Below are positions 35,202 to 44,311 of a stretch of 64,000 nt of DNA, one piece after another (position 1 is the first letter of the stretch; the number at the start of each line of letters is the position of its first letter). Location: NCBI RefSeq assembly GCF_051486985.1, contig NZ_JAHVDV010000008.1, forward strand, positions 62,001 to 126,000. The letters are read 5' to 3'. The notes under the pieces are model-generated. The model did no database searches, was not told where the DNA came from, and saw only the letters and a program-made list of their open reading frames with translations. The translations under genes were made by a program, and so were the position numbers. The stretch is from CBFFRJ01 sp051486985. GTDB lineage: Bacteria > Pseudomonadota > Gammaproteobacteria > Enterobacterales > Enterobacteriaceae.

Positions 35202-35639
35202 ATGGAAACGCTTGCGACCATTAATCGTTGGCTGGCGAAACAGCATGTCGTCACCTGGTGTGTGGCAAGTGGTGGTGAGCTATGGTGCGCTAACGCCTTT
35301 TATATTTACGACCCGCAGAAGGTCGCTTTTTATCTTCTGAGCGAAGATCATACGCGGCATGCGCAGATGACGGGCTCGCAGGCCAGAGTGGCAGGTACGG
35401 TAAATGGTCAGCCGAAAAGCGTGGCGCTTATTCGTGGTCTGCAGTTTGCCGGAGAGATACGGCGACTGGATGAAGAGGAGAGCGCCGAACCGCGAATGCG
35501 GTATAACCGACGCTTTCCGGTAGCCCGCATGATGTCAGCACCGATGTGGGAAATTCGACTTAACGAGCTCAAATTTACTGACAACACGCTGGGCTTTGGT
35601 AAAAAATTTCACTGGTTACGTGATTCAGGCACCCAGTAA
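35202..35639 (+). CDS. yhbP: Pyridoxamine-phosphate-oxidase-like protein YhbP
   Basis: The 145-residue protein has the split-barrel fold of PNPOx-like flavin-binding proteins (UPF0306). Visible features are the strand pattern VTWCVASGGELWCANAFYIYD near residue 16 and YLLSEDHTRHAQMTGSQARVAGTV near 45-70. Function is unknown. It is divergent from yhbQ and its last 15 bases overlap the convergent yhbO. Confidence 0.87.
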   Translation: METLATINRWLAKQHVVTWCVASGGELWCANAFYIYDPQKVAFYLLSEDHTRHAQMTGSQARVAGTVNGQPKSVALIRGLQFAGEIRRLDEEESAEPRMRYNRRFPVARMMSAPMWEIRLNELKFTDNTLGFGKKFHWLRDSGTQ

Positions 35640-36143
35640 GCGTAACGCTTCACGGTTAAAGGCCGGCAGATCGTCCGGCGTCCGGCTGGTCACCAGCTGG
35701 TTGTTATCCACGACCACTTCCTGATCGTAGAATTCAGCCCCTGCGTTTTTCACATCAATAACGATAGGCTTCACCGCCGTCAGCTTTCTTCCACGAATCA
35801 CGTCCGCGCTGATAAGCAGCTGAGGTCCGTGGCAAATGGCGAAAACGGGTTTTCCGCTGTTGATAAAATCGCGCGTAAAGGTAACGAAACGATCGTCCCC
35901 GCGAAGATAATCAGGCGAATGCCCGCCGGGCAGCAGCAGGGCGTCATAATCAGCCGGACGTGTCTCATCAATGGCTTTATCAATGGTAACGCTGGCTTCC
36001 CCTTTCTTCCCCTTCACCGTTTTACCGGCCTCTTTCTCAATGGTAATGACCTCGTGGCCTGCCTTACGAAACTCCTCGGCCGGAGACGTAAATTCTGAAT
36101 CTTCAAACTCGTCGGTGATCAAGACCGCAATTTTCTTGCTCAT
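35625..36143 (-). CDS. yhbO: DJ-1/PfpI-family stress protein YhbO
   Basis: YhbO is a DJ-1/PfpI-type protein that protects against oxidative, acid and heat stress in E. coli; it has been described as a glyoxalase and a protein deglycase. The 172-residue product carries the nucleophile elbow FAICHGPQ with Cys at about residue 104 and a conserved Glu near 15-18. The longer upstream frame is excluded because MSKKIAVLITDEFEDSE is the family start, preceded by GGAGG. Confidence 0.94.
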   Translation of the reverse strand: MSKKIAVLITDEFEDSEFTSPAEEFRKAGHEVITIEKEAGKTVKGKKGEASVTIDKAIDETRPADYDALLLPGGHSPDYLRGDDRFVTFTRDFINSGKPVFAICHGPQLLISADVIRGRKLTAVKPIVIDVKNAGAEFYDQEVVVDNNQLVTSRTPDDLPAFNREALRLLGA

Positions 36144-36261
36144 GTATCCTCCGTTATTCAGTTCAGGCTCGTCATTTTCAACAATAATGACTGTCAGGAC
36201 TATTAAGCCTGGTTCAGGGCGCTGGCATTGCAAGGCAGACTTTTCTGCAAAAGGAGGGGAA

Positions 36262-36900
36262 ATGAGTCGAATACTGTTAACCGGAGCGACCGGGCTTGTG
36301 GGCGGACATTTACTGCGCATGTTGGTTAATGACCCACGCGTCACGGCTGTTGCAGCCCCCACGCGTCGGCCGCTGGAGTCAACGTCAGACGTCTTTAATC
36401 CTCATGATCCGCAACTTAGCGATGCGCTGGCGCAGGTGACCACCCCGGTGGATACCGTCTTTTGCTGCCTTGGCACCACACGTCGCGAGGCGGGCAGTAA
36501 AGAGGCCTTTATTCATGCCGACTATACCCTGGTAGTGGATACCGCGCTCACGGGATTACGGCTGGGAGCGCGGCATATGCTGGTGGTCAGCGCAATGGGT
36601 GCCAGCGCGCGTTCTCCTTTTTTCTACAACCGCGTGAAAGGGGAAATGGAAAATGCACTGCGCGCGCAGGAATGGCAGCGTTTGACCCTGGTTCGCCCCT
36701 CTATGCTGATGGGGGATCGTGAGAAGCAACGTTTTAACGAATCATTATTTGCTCCACTGTTTAAATGGCTGCCGGGGAACTGGAAATCTATCGACGCGCG
36801 GGACGTGGCCGCTGCCATGCTTAAGGCTTCGTTTACCTCCTCAGCCGAGCGTGTGGAGGTCCTGACATCGGCCCAGCTGCGGGCGCTGGCAGCCGATTAA
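36262..36900 (+). CDS. yraR: NAD(P)-binding Rossmann-fold protein YraR
   Basis: The 212-residue protein is an atypical short-chain dehydrogenase/oxidoreductase (HTATIP2-like). The N-terminal glycine loop TGATGLVGGHLL (about residues 7-18) binds the nucleotide; FFYNRVKGEMENAL near 119-132 includes the Tyr-x-x-x-Lys pair, and RPSMLMGDR follows. The start at 36262 follows AAGGAGGGG, a strong ribosome site. Substrate unknown. It is divergent from yhbO. Confidence 0.88.
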   Translation: MSRILLTGATGLVGGHLLRMLVNDPRVTAVAAPTRRPLESTSDVFNPHDPQLSDALAQVTTPVDTVFCCLGTTRREAGSKEAFIHADYTLVVDTALTGLRLGARHMLVVSAMGASARSPFFYNRVKGEMENALRAQEWQRLTLVRPSMLMGDREKQRFNESLFAPLFKWLPGNWKSIDARDVAAAMLKASFTSSAERVEVLTSAQLRALAAD

Positions 36901-36973
36901 ACGTTTTAAAATATATTTCAAAGGCGTACTATTCGCCGGGTAATTGATTCCGCATTAATCCCCGGAGAATGGT

Positions 36974-38011
36974 ATGACTGGTCAGTCTTCATCCCGGGCG
37001 GCAACCTCCGTGCAATGGTGGAAGCCTGCCCTCTTTTTTCTTGTTGTCATCGTCGGCCTTTGGTACGTGAAATGGCAGCCTTATTACGGCAAAGCCTTTA
37101 CCGCCGCACAAACCCACAGTATTGGTAAATCTATTCTCGCCGGGGCGGATGCGCATCCCTTCCAGGCGGCACTCGACTACGCGCTGGTCTATTTCCTTGC
37201 CGTCTGGAAAGCCGCCGTGCTGGGTGTGCTGCTCGGCTCGTTGATTCAGGTGTTGATCCCCAGAAACTGGTTGCTGCGAACCCTGGGTCAACAGCGACTG
37301 AGCGGCACATTATTCGGCACGCTTTTCTCGCTTCCCGGCATGATGTGCTCCTGCTGCGCGGCACCGGTTGCCGCCGGGATGCGTCGTCAGCAGGTGTCGA
37401 TGGGCGGTGCCCTGGCCTTCTGGATGGGGAATCCCTTACTTAACCCGGCGACGATGGTGTTTATGGGATTTGTGCTGGGATGGCACTTCGTTGCCCTGCG
37501 CCTGATTGCCGGGCTGGTTATTGTGGTGGGCGTAGCGACGCTGGTGCAGCACCTGGTGAAAGACAGTATGCAGCAAAACACCCCGGTAGAGATTACGCTG
37601 CCTGAGCCGCAGGGCCATTTCTTCGCTCGCTGGGGCAGGGCACTGTGGACCTTATTCTGGAATACCATTCCTGCTTATATCATCGCGGTGCTGGTGTTGG
37701 GCGCGGCGCGGGTCTGGCTTTTTCCTCATGCCGATGGCGCTATCGACAACACGTTGTTGTGGGTGATTGCGATGGCTATTGTCGGCTGCCTGTTTGTCAT
37801 TCCAACGGCGGCGGAAATCCCGATCGTACAGACCATGATGCTGGCGGGTATGGGCGCTGCGCCGGGTATGGCTTTGCTGATGACGCTGCCTGCCGTGAGC
37901 CTGCCTTCGCTTATCATGCTGCGTAAAGCTTTCCCGGCAAAAGCGCTGTGGCTGACCGGCTGTCTGGTGGCACTGGGCGGGGCGATAACAGGAAGTTTAC
38001 TGCTTTTGTGA
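36974..38011 (+). CDS. yraQ: Permease YraQ (UPF0718/ArsP_1 family)
   Basis: This 345-residue membrane protein belongs to the ArsP_1/DUF318 permease family. About eight to nine helices are visible. The diagnostic MMCSCCAAPVAAGMR motif (two adjacent Cys near residue 122) and MGNPLLNPATMV near 157 are present; the second half repeats the fold with PTAAEIPIVQTM near 278. ArsP relatives export organoarsenicals, but the E. coli substrate is not known. It lies downstream of yraR with a 73-base gap. Confidence 0.87.
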   Translation: MTGQSSSRAATSVQWWKPALFFLVVIVGLWYVKWQPYYGKAFTAAQTHSIGKSILAGADAHPFQAALDYALVYFLAVWKAAVLGVLLGSLIQVLIPRNWLLRTLGQQRLSGTLFGTLFSLPGMMCSCCAAPVAAGMRRQQVSMGGALAFWMGNPLLNPATMVFMGFVLGWHFVALRLIAGLVIVVGVATLVQHLVKDSMQQNTPVEITLPEPQGHFFARWGRALWTLFWNTIPAYIIAVLVLGAARVWLFPHADGAIDNTLLWVIAMAIVGCLFVIPTAAEIPIVQTMMLAGMGAAPGMALLMTLPAVSLPSLIMLRKAFPAKALWLTGCLVALGGAITGSLLLL

Positions 38012-38018
38012 AGCGTAA

Positions 38019-38048
38019 AAGCCCGGTAAGCAGAACGCTGCCGGGCGA
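38019..38048 (+). repeat. REP-like palindrome between yraQ and dolP
   Basis: AAAGCCCGGTAAGCAGAACG followed by CTGCCGGGCGAAAG forms an inverted repeat (GCCCGG / CCGGGC). It sits between the convergent yraQ and dolP stop codons and may act as a weak bidirectional terminator. Confidence 0.6.
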
Positions 38049-38055
38049 AAGACCA

Positions 38056-38631
38056 TTATTTGATAAACGTAAAGGCGGTGGTGACGTGCTTCACACCGCT
38101 CACGCGGCTGGCAATGTCAGCGGCTGCTTTACCTTCACGATCGGTGACCAGACCCAGAAGGAAGACTTCGCCGTTTTCGGTGGTCACTTTGACGTTGGAG
38201 GATTTGACTTCGTCGCTGCTCAGCAACTGGGTGCGGACTTTTGACGTAATCCACGTATCGCTGGCTGCGGTTCCCATGCCAATAGGCTGACCCTGGCGGA
38301 TCTCGTTAAACACTTCCGTTGCCCCTTCCACACCCACGGCAATCTGTTTGGCGCGGGAGGCAAGATCCGTTGTCGGTGCTTGTCCCACCAGCAGGACTTT
38401 GCCCTGATAAGCCGTTACGTTGACACGCGCTTGCTTCTTGATTTGTTCATCTTTAGACAGTGCGCTGTTAACGCGCAGCTCCAGCGTGCCATCATCAACC
38501 TGAGTGCCCACGGTGCGCGGATCGGTCGCCGCTTTGGTGCCCACTGCTGCCGAACCAACAACCACGGCACCAACACAACCTTGTAAGAGCAGCGCGGAAA
38601 TAAGGACTGCGAGGGGCGTAAAAGCCTTCAT
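38056..38631 (-). CDS. dolP: Outer-membrane lipoprotein DolP (YraP), dual BON domains
   Basis: DolP is a division-site outer-membrane lipoprotein that supports envelope integrity and BAM function. The 191-residue product has a lipoprotein signal ending LLLQGC with Cys19, then two BON domains (about residues 47-115 and 125-188), ending VSGVKHVTTAFTFIK. It starts nine bases after the diaA stop codon and is therefore in the lpoA-yraN-diaA-dolP transcription unit. Confidence 0.95.
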   Translation of the reverse strand: MKAFTPLAVLISALLLQGCVGAVVVGSAAVGTKAATDPRTVGTQVDDGTLELRVNSALSKDEQIKKQARVNVTAYQGKVLLVGQAPTTDLASRAKQIAVGVEGATEVFNEIRQGQPIGMGTAASDTWITSKVRTQLLSSDEVKSSNVKVTTENGEVFLLGLVTDREGKAAADIASRVSGVKHVTTAFTFIK

Positions 38632-38640
38632 GTGTACTCC

Positions 38641-39231
38641 TTAATCGTCCTGGTGAGGAAAAAGCGTGTTATCAATCAAATCGCATAAACAGTTCACCGT
38701 TAGCATATGCATCTCCTGGATGCGGGCGCTGCGGTGAGAAGGAATACGAATTTCAACATCCTGAGGCCCCAACAGCCCGGCCAGCTCACCCCCGTCATAA
38801 CCCGTGAGCGCAACAATCGTCATATCGCGTGTTACCGCCGCTTCAACGGCTTTAACAATATCGCGACTGTTGCCCCGCGTAGAAATGGCCAGGAGAATAT
38901 CACCGGCATGGCCTAACGCCCGAACCTGCTTGGCATAAATCTCGTCATGCAGGCGATCGTTCGCTATTGCCGTTAAGACCACGTTATCGGTATTAAGTGC
39001 AATAGCAGGTAAACTTGGGCGTTCTGTTTCAAAACGATTAATCATGCTGGCAGCAAAATGCTGTGCGTTGGCGGCGGAGGTGCCGTTGCCACAACAGAGG
39101 ATTTTGTTGCCGTTAAGAAGGGAGTGGACCATGGTCATGGCGGCACGGGAAATTGCGTCTGGCAGGGCTTCTGCGGCTGCAATTTGTGTTTGAATGCTTT
39201 CGGTAAAGCAGACCTTAATTCTATCGAGCAC
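38641..39231 (-). CDS. diaA: DnaA initiator-associating protein DiaA
   Basis: DiaA is a SIS-domain homotetramer that binds DnaA and promotes timely initiation at oriC. The 196-residue product has the SIS core CCGNGTSAANAQHFAASM near residues 47-64 and STRGNSRDIV near 109. The start codon is GTG at 39231, as in E. coli. It is related to phosphoheptose isomerase GmhA but lacks evidence of that activity. It is followed closely by dolP. Confidence 0.95.
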   Translation of the reverse strand: MLDRIKVCFTESIQTQIAAAEALPDAISRAAMTMVHSLLNGNKILCCGNGTSAANAQHFAASMINRFETERPSLPAIALNTDNVVLTAIANDRLHDEIYAKQVRALGHAGDILLAISTRGNSRDIVKAVEAAVTRDMTIVALTGYDGGELAGLLGPQDVEIRIPSHRSARIQEMHMLTVNCLCDLIDNTLFPHQDD

Positions 39232-39253
39232 AGTGTTCCCTATCTTTCAGTCA

Positions 39254-39649
39254 TTATGAGCGGTCAGTAAAGGCATTCTGTATCCACTCAACGTCATTTC
39301 CGGTGAAGGCTACCACATCAAACCGGCAATCCACAGTGTCAAAACTCCCATTATGCCGGGCGAGCCACCATTGAGCCGTATGCAGTAACTTACGCTGTTT
39401 AGCCGGGGTTACGCTGCCTGCCGCACCGCCAAACCGCGCTGATTTACGATAACGTACTTCCACGAACACCGTGGTTATGCTGTCCTGCATAATCAGGTCA
39501 ATCTCGCCGCCGCGCTCGCGCACATTGGCGGCGATAAAACGCAATCCCTTGCGCTCCAGCCAGCCACGCGCGCGAACTTCCCACGCGTCGCCGGTCTGTT
39601 TAGAGGTCAACTGGCCGGGACGATTTGCCCCTGCTGGTATTTGAGCCAT
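39254..39649 (-). CDS. yraN: YraN, UPF0102 restriction-endonuclease-fold protein
   Basis: The 131-residue protein is of the UPF0102 family with a predicted restriction-endonuclease-like fold. The motif E-x-D-L-I-x-Q-(x)n-F-V-E-V-R-Y-R is visible (GGEIDLIMQD, then VFVEVRYRKS near residue 66). No function is established in enterics. Its first 43 bases overlap the end of lpoA in another frame, a strong sign of translational coupling. Confidence 0.9.
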   Translation of the reverse strand: MAQIPAGANRPGQLTSKQTGDAWEVRARGWLERKGLRFIAANVRERGGEIDLIMQDSITTVFVEVRYRKSARFGGAAGSVTPAKQRKLLHTAQWWLARHNGSFDTVDCRFDVVAFTGNDVEWIQNAFTDRS

Positions 39650-41706
39650 GATAACTTCCTGTTAATCACGCATTCCTGAGTAGCGGTAAGATCGCCGGTG
39701 TTGCCGTTAATTTCGAAGCCCGGCACCTGACGCATTTGGGAGAAATGGTTTGCCAGCGTCCAGGCGTCGGCACCCATTGCATAGAGACGCGCCAGCGAAT
39801 AATCGTTATTCACCTGGCTCAGCGCCTGTTGCATCAGCGCCGGGTTGCTACCTGCCAGCATCGGGATCTCGCTAAACTGTAAGCCCTCCATCTCAAGACG
39901 GAAGTCCGGGCCCGCTCCACCCTGTGCGCTGCGAGAGCTGGCGTAGAGAATAATACCGCTCTGGCTGCCGGTACGCATGGCAATCATCGGTTTAATCAGC
40001 GCCATTTCATCCCTGGTTGCAACAATATAAACCCCATCGACTTTGCCGCCGCCGGTGATTTGCGCATCCGTTGGCGGAGCCGGGATAGTCAGGCCGCCTA
40101 CGGTCACGCCCTGTTGTTGCGGGAGGCTTGCTGTAACCGGGCTGCCGGTCATGGCAATACCCGAGCCGCCGTTGATCCCCATTCTCAGCTCAGCCTGGGA
40201 CCCCAGTTTCTGTTGCAGAACGATACCGCCACCCAGTTTCTGCCACTCCTGCGCAAAGGCCGTGGCAACACGGTCTCCCAGGCTGCTGCGGGGCACCAGC
40301 AGCAGCGGTGACTGACGGCCCTGATCGTGCATATGACGTGCGGCATCACGCGCTTCATCTTCCGGGGAAAGGGCGTAGTAACAGATGTTCGCTCTGTTCT
40401 CGACCTTTTCAGGTTGGTTGAGTGCCAGTACGTTGAGGCTTGTCTGGCTGCGCATCAGCTCTTCGACATGGTTTTTCAGCAACGGACCAACCACCATGCT
40501 GGCGCCGTCCTGCTGAACCTGATTAAGGATCTGATTGAGCGGCTGACTGCTGGTGTCGTAGATTTTCAGCGACGATGAGGTAGTAGCAGGTGTTGTCGCA
40601 ACGGCCGGCGTGGCTGCCGGTTGAGGGGCCGGGGCGGTATTCGCTGGCTCAGCCGGTGCACTCTGAACAGGCTGAGCGTTTTGTTCCGCTTGCTGCGACT
40701 GTGGTGCGGTCACGGGCTCTTGCGTTTGCGGGCTTGTGAGATCGTTAACGTTGGTTTGTGCCGGGCTTACCACATCGGTGGTGGCGTTCACATTAGCAGC
40801 CTGGGCAGACTGAACGGGAACGGCTGGGCCAGAAACGGACGTTGCGCCATTTTTCGCGGCCTCAAAACCCTGCTGAATCGCGCGCCCAAAAACGGCAGCC
40901 TGACCATTCAACGGCAACAGCAAAGCGATTTGATTTACTGATGCGGGACGGAAATTTTGCACGTTAGCCAGCTGGCTCGGCAGCATCTGCGCGCCAGGGT
41001 TATGCGGATAACGTTGCTGCCAGTCAGCAATGCCAGCTTTCAGCATAGTGGGATCGTTACGGTTATCGAACCAGACGCGCTGCAGATCCAGCCAGCCTTG
41101 CAGTACGTTCTCGTCAGCGTTAATGACCAGTTTCCTCGCGTCATCTGACGTCATGGACGAGAGCGCCTGCCAGGTGGCATCGATGTTCTTCTGTTTTTCC
41201 GCCGGGGTGGTGAGCAGCGGTTGCCGGGCAATCAACGCACGAAAGAGTGTTAAAGAGGGTCTGCCCTGAGAGGCAGTAATGCCAATTTGCCAGTAACGCG
41301 CCTGCTGATTGTTATCAAGACTGGTGGGATCGAGATTTGCCAGCAGCGCCTGTGCGCCCTTAACATCTTTCTGAGACAGCTTAAGCTCGGCGGCCAGAAG
41401 TGATTGTTCATGGCGTTGAGCATCGTCCAGATCCTGCGGTAGCTGGGCAAACAGTTCGCTTGCGTGCTGAGTTTTGCCTTCTTTAATGAGTGCACGAATG
41501 GCGAGTAATTGCCAGTTGGTCTTGCTATCATCTGCGCTTTGCTGCATCTGGTGCAGGTAGTAACCCGAATCGGCTTGCGCGCTGCCCTGCATATGCGCAT
41601 CGCTCTGGTCGTGAGTTTGGGTGCCGCAGCCTGCGAACAGCAGAGCGGCCAGCACGACAGGCAGGCAGCGCAAGGCTTTTGAACGTAGAAATGTTGACGG
41701 TAGCAT
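39607..41706 (-). CDS. lpoA: Penicillin-binding protein activator lipoprotein LpoA
   Basis: LpoA spans from the outer membrane to PBP1A and stimulates its transpeptidase activity. The 699-residue product (E. coli 678) starts at 41706, giving a lipoprotein signal that ends LLFAGC with Cys27; an upstream ATG at 41769 would bury it. A TPR-like N-terminal domain (about 30-250) is joined by a Gln/Pro/Ala/Thr-rich linker (about 290-400) to a C-terminal periplasmic-binding-protein-like domain. The linker is longer than in E. coli. It is divergent from rsmI. Confidence 0.95.
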   Translation of the reverse strand: MLPSTFLRSKALRCLPVVLAALLFAGCGTQTHDQSDAHMQGSAQADSGYYLHQMQQSADDSKTNWQLLAIRALIKEGKTQHASELFAQLPQDLDDAQRHEQSLLAAELKLSQKDVKGAQALLANLDPTSLDNNQQARYWQIGITASQGRPSLTLFRALIARQPLLTTPAEKQKNIDATWQALSSMTSDDARKLVINADENVLQGWLDLQRVWFDNRNDPTMLKAGIADWQQRYPHNPGAQMLPSQLANVQNFRPASVNQIALLLPLNGQAAVFGRAIQQGFEAAKNGATSVSGPAVPVQSAQAANVNATTDVVSPAQTNVNDLTSPQTQEPVTAPQSQQAEQNAQPVQSAPAEPANTAPAPQPAATPAVATTPATTSSSLKIYDTSSQPLNQILNQVQQDGASMVVGPLLKNHVEELMRSQTSLNVLALNQPEKVENRANICYYALSPEDEARDAARHMHDQGRQSPLLLVPRSSLGDRVATAFAQEWQKLGGGIVLQQKLGSQAELRMGINGGSGIAMTGSPVTASLPQQQGVTVGGLTIPAPPTDAQITGGGKVDGVYIVATRDEMALIKPMIAMRTGSQSGIILYASSRSAQGGAGPDFRLEMEGLQFSEIPMLAGSNPALMQQALSQVNNDYSLARLYAMGADAWTLANHFSQMRQVPGFEINGNTGDLTATQECVINRKLSWLKYQQGQIVPAS

Positions 41707-41768
41707 TCTGTATCCAGTGATATTTTTTACGCAATGCTCAATATTAAATCGGCAATACGGATAGAACA

Positions 41769-42632
41769 ATGAAACAACACGAATCAGCGGACAATTCTCA
41801 GGGCCAGCTCTATATTGTCCCCACGCCCATTGGCAATCTGGGGGACATCACCCAGCGTGCGCTTACCGTATTGCAGGATGTCGATCTGATTGCCGCTGAA
41901 GATACCCGCCATACCGGATTATTGCTCCAGCATTTTGCCATCAACGCACGCCTGTTCGCGCTGCATGATCATAATGAGCAACAAAAAGCCGATACGCTGC
42001 TGGCAAAGCTGCAAGAGGGGCAGAACATTGCCCTGGTCTCTGACGCGGGCACGCCGCTGATTAATGACCCTGGTTATCACCTTGTGCGCACCTGCCGCGA
42101 AGCGGGCATCCGTGTTGTGCCGCTACCAGGCCCCTGCGCCGCCATTGCTGCGCTCAGTGCTGCCGGTTTGCCGTCTGACCGTTTCTGCTACGAAGGCTTC
42201 TTGCCCGCTAAATCCAAAGGCCGTCGGGATGCCTTGAAAGCCATTGAAACTGAACCACGTACCCTGATTTTTTATGAGTCCACCCACCGCCTGCTGGAAA
42301 GCCTGGAAGATATCGTGACGGTGCTGGGGGAAGGGCGTTACGTCGTTCTGGCCCGTGAGCTGACCAAAACCTGGGAATCCATTTACGGTGCCCCGGTTGG
42401 CGAACTGCTGGCGTGGGTCAAAGAGGATGAGAACCGTCGTAAAGGCGAGATGGTGCTGATTGTCGAAGGGCATAAAGCGCAAGAAGAAGCACTGCCTGCC
42501 GATGCCCTGCGCACCCTGGCGTTGCTGCAGGCCGAGTTGCCTTTGAAAAAGGCGGCGGCGCTGGCGGCGGAAATTCACGGTGTGAAGAAAAACGCGCTCT
42601 ATAAGTACGCCCTGGAGCAGCAGGGCGAGTAA
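41769..42632 (+). CDS. rsmI: 16S rRNA C1402 2'-O-ribose methyltransferase RsmI
   Basis: RsmI methylates the 2'-OH of C1402 in the 30S decoding centre, next to the RsmH base methylation. The 287-residue product has the tetrapyrrole-methylase fold: YIVPTPIGNLGDIT near residue 15, AAEDTRHTG, SDAGTPLINDPG near 94 and LPGPCAAIAALSAAGL near 118. A C-terminal helical domain follows. It is divergent from lpoA with 62 bases between starts. Confidence 0.96.
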   Translation: MKQHESADNSQGQLYIVPTPIGNLGDITQRALTVLQDVDLIAAEDTRHTGLLLQHFAINARLFALHDHNEQQKADTLLAKLQEGQNIALVSDAGTPLINDPGYHLVRTCREAGIRVVPLPGPCAAIAALSAAGLPSDRFCYEGFLPAKSKGRRDALKAIETEPRTLIFYESTHRLLESLEDIVTVLGEGRYVVLARELTKTWESIYGAPVGELLAWVKEDENRRKGEMVLIVEGHKAQEEALPADALRTLALLQAELPLKKAAALAAEIHGVKKNALYKYALEQQGE

Positions 42633-42681
42633 GGTATCTGTATCTCGTCAGCCATGCCTGTTTGCAACGCTGATTCAGCCA

Positions 42682-42708
42682 TAAAAAAAGCATGGCCGGA
42701 GCCATGCT
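42682..42708 (-). terminator. Rho-independent terminator of garD
   Basis: On the minus strand AGCATGGC-TCCG-GCCATGCT is followed by TTTTTTTAT, a perfect eight-base-pair stem 32 bases after the garD stop codon. It also lies after rsmI on the plus strand, where it is followed by AAAAATA, so it is mainly for garD. Confidence 0.85.
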
Positions 42709-42739
42709 AAAAATACGATGAGATTTTTATAATGATGAA

Positions 42740-44311
42740 TCAGGTCACCGGAGCAGGGTTGAACACCGCCAGCTGGTTGTGCAGACCCCATTGATCCGAG
42801 AAAGTTTTCTTACGGCCACTCGCCACATCCAGGATGAAGTGGAACAGTTTCCAGCCCACATCCTCGATGGACTCTTCGCCTGTTGCGATTGTGCCCGCGT
42901 TAATGTCCATCAGGTCAAACCAGCGGTTGGCCAGTTCAGTACGGGTCGCCATCTTGATGACCGGCACCGCCATCAGGCCATACGGTGTACCGCGACCGGT
43001 CGTGAAGACCTGAACGGTGATACCGGAAGCCACCTGCTGCGTACCACAGACGAAGTCACTCGCCGGGGTTGCTGCATAAATTAAGCCTCGTTTGGTCGGG
43101 CGTTGGCCCGGCGAGAGCACTTCAACAATGGCGCTTTTGCCGGATTTGGCGATAGAGCCCAGCGCTTTTTCCACCACGTTAGCCAGACCGCCTTTTTTGT
43201 TCCCCGGAGAAGGGTTGGCGCTACGGTCAGTTTTACCCATGTCCAGGTAGTTGTCGTACCAGGCCATCTCTTCGAGCAGGCGTTTACCGACTTCTTCCGT
43301 TTCCGCACGTGGCGTCAGCAGATGGATAGCATCGCGCACTTCGGTCACTTCAGAGAACATCACGGTCGCACCGCAGCGCACAAACAAGTCTGAGGCAAAA
43401 CCGACTGCCGGGTTGGCGGTCACGCCGGAGAACGCATCGCTCCCCCCACATTGGGTGCCTACGACCAGCTCAGACGCCGGGCAGGTTTCGCGCTTACGCT
43501 GATTGAGTTTCGCCAGGTGACGTTCAGCCACTTGCAGAATGTCATCCACCATAGAGCGAAAGCCCACGTGATGTTCGTCCTGCAGACGCACAATACTTGC
43601 GCTGTCCACCGGAATAGCCTGCACATCATCGGTGCCCTGCAACAGGCGCTCCGGTTGCAGTTTTTCACAGCCAAGACCGATAACCATCACTTCGCCACCG
43701 AAGTTCGGGTTCAGCGAAATGTTATGAATGGTACGGATTGGCACCACGGCTGCCGGAGCGTTAATGGCCACACCACATCCGTAAAGATGGTTCAGACCGA
43801 CCACGCCATCGACGTTCGGGTATTTAGGCAGCAGGTCGCGTTCGATGATTTTCACCACATAGTCAACCACGCCAGCTACGCAATGCACGCTGGTGGTGAT
43901 GCCGAGGAGGTTTTTAGTACCGACGCTGCCGTCCGCGTTGCGGTAGCCTTCAAAGGTATAGCCTTCCAGTGGCGGCAGTGCTTCTGGCACTTTAGTCGCT
44001 AAAGGTAACGTATTCAGTGGTGGTGCTTTGGGCAGCTCAACTGTGGATTCGTCGATCCAGCTACCACGCGCAATATCACGTACCGCATAGCCGATGACTT
44101 CACCGTAACGAATGATCTCACCGTGATGTGGAATATCTACCAGCGCAACTTTATGGCCTTGCGGGATGTGTTCAATTAACTCTAACCCGTCCGGGAAACG
44201 TGTTCCCGCTTTCAAACCATTGTCATTAACGATGATCGCGACGTTGTCGGTCTCATGTACTTTAATATAAAACGCCGTAGGCGACTGCTGTCTAATTTCA
44301 ATGTCGGCCAT
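42740..44311 (-). CDS. garD: Galactarate dehydratase GarD
   Basis: GarD dehydrates galactarate to 5-keto-4-deoxy-D-glucarate, the entry step of the gar pathway. The 523-residue product has an N-terminal SAF domain (about residues 1-90) and the UxaA/altronate-dehydratase-type domain with GLNHLYGCGV near 173, GLGCEKLQPERLL near 212, and GTQCGGSDAFSG near 287. It is divergent from garPLRK over a 421-base region with CRP and palindromic sites. In E. coli the aga cluster and prlF-yhaV lie beside garD; here rsmI does. Confidence 0.96.
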   Translation of the reverse strand: MADIEIRQQSPTAFYIKVHETDNVAIIVNDNGLKAGTRFPDGLELIEHIPQGHKVALVDIPHHGEIIRYGEVIGYAVRDIARGSWIDESTVELPKAPPLNTLPLATKVPEALPPLEGYTFEGYRNADGSVGTKNLLGITTSVHCVAGVVDYVVKIIERDLLPKYPNVDGVVGLNHLYGCGVAINAPAAVVPIRTIHNISLNPNFGGEVMVIGLGCEKLQPERLLQGTDDVQAIPVDSASIVRLQDEHHVGFRSMVDDILQVAERHLAKLNQRKRETCPASELVVGTQCGGSDAFSGVTANPAVGFASDLFVRCGATVMFSEVTEVRDAIHLLTPRAETEEVGKRLLEEMAWYDNYLDMGKTDRSANPSPGNKKGGLANVVEKALGSIAKSGKSAIVEVLSPGQRPTKRGLIYAATPASDFVCGTQQVASGITVQVFTTGRGTPYGLMAVPVIKMATRTELANRWFDLMDINAGTIATGEESIEDVGWKLFHFILDVASGRKKTFSDQWGLHNQLAVFNPAPVT

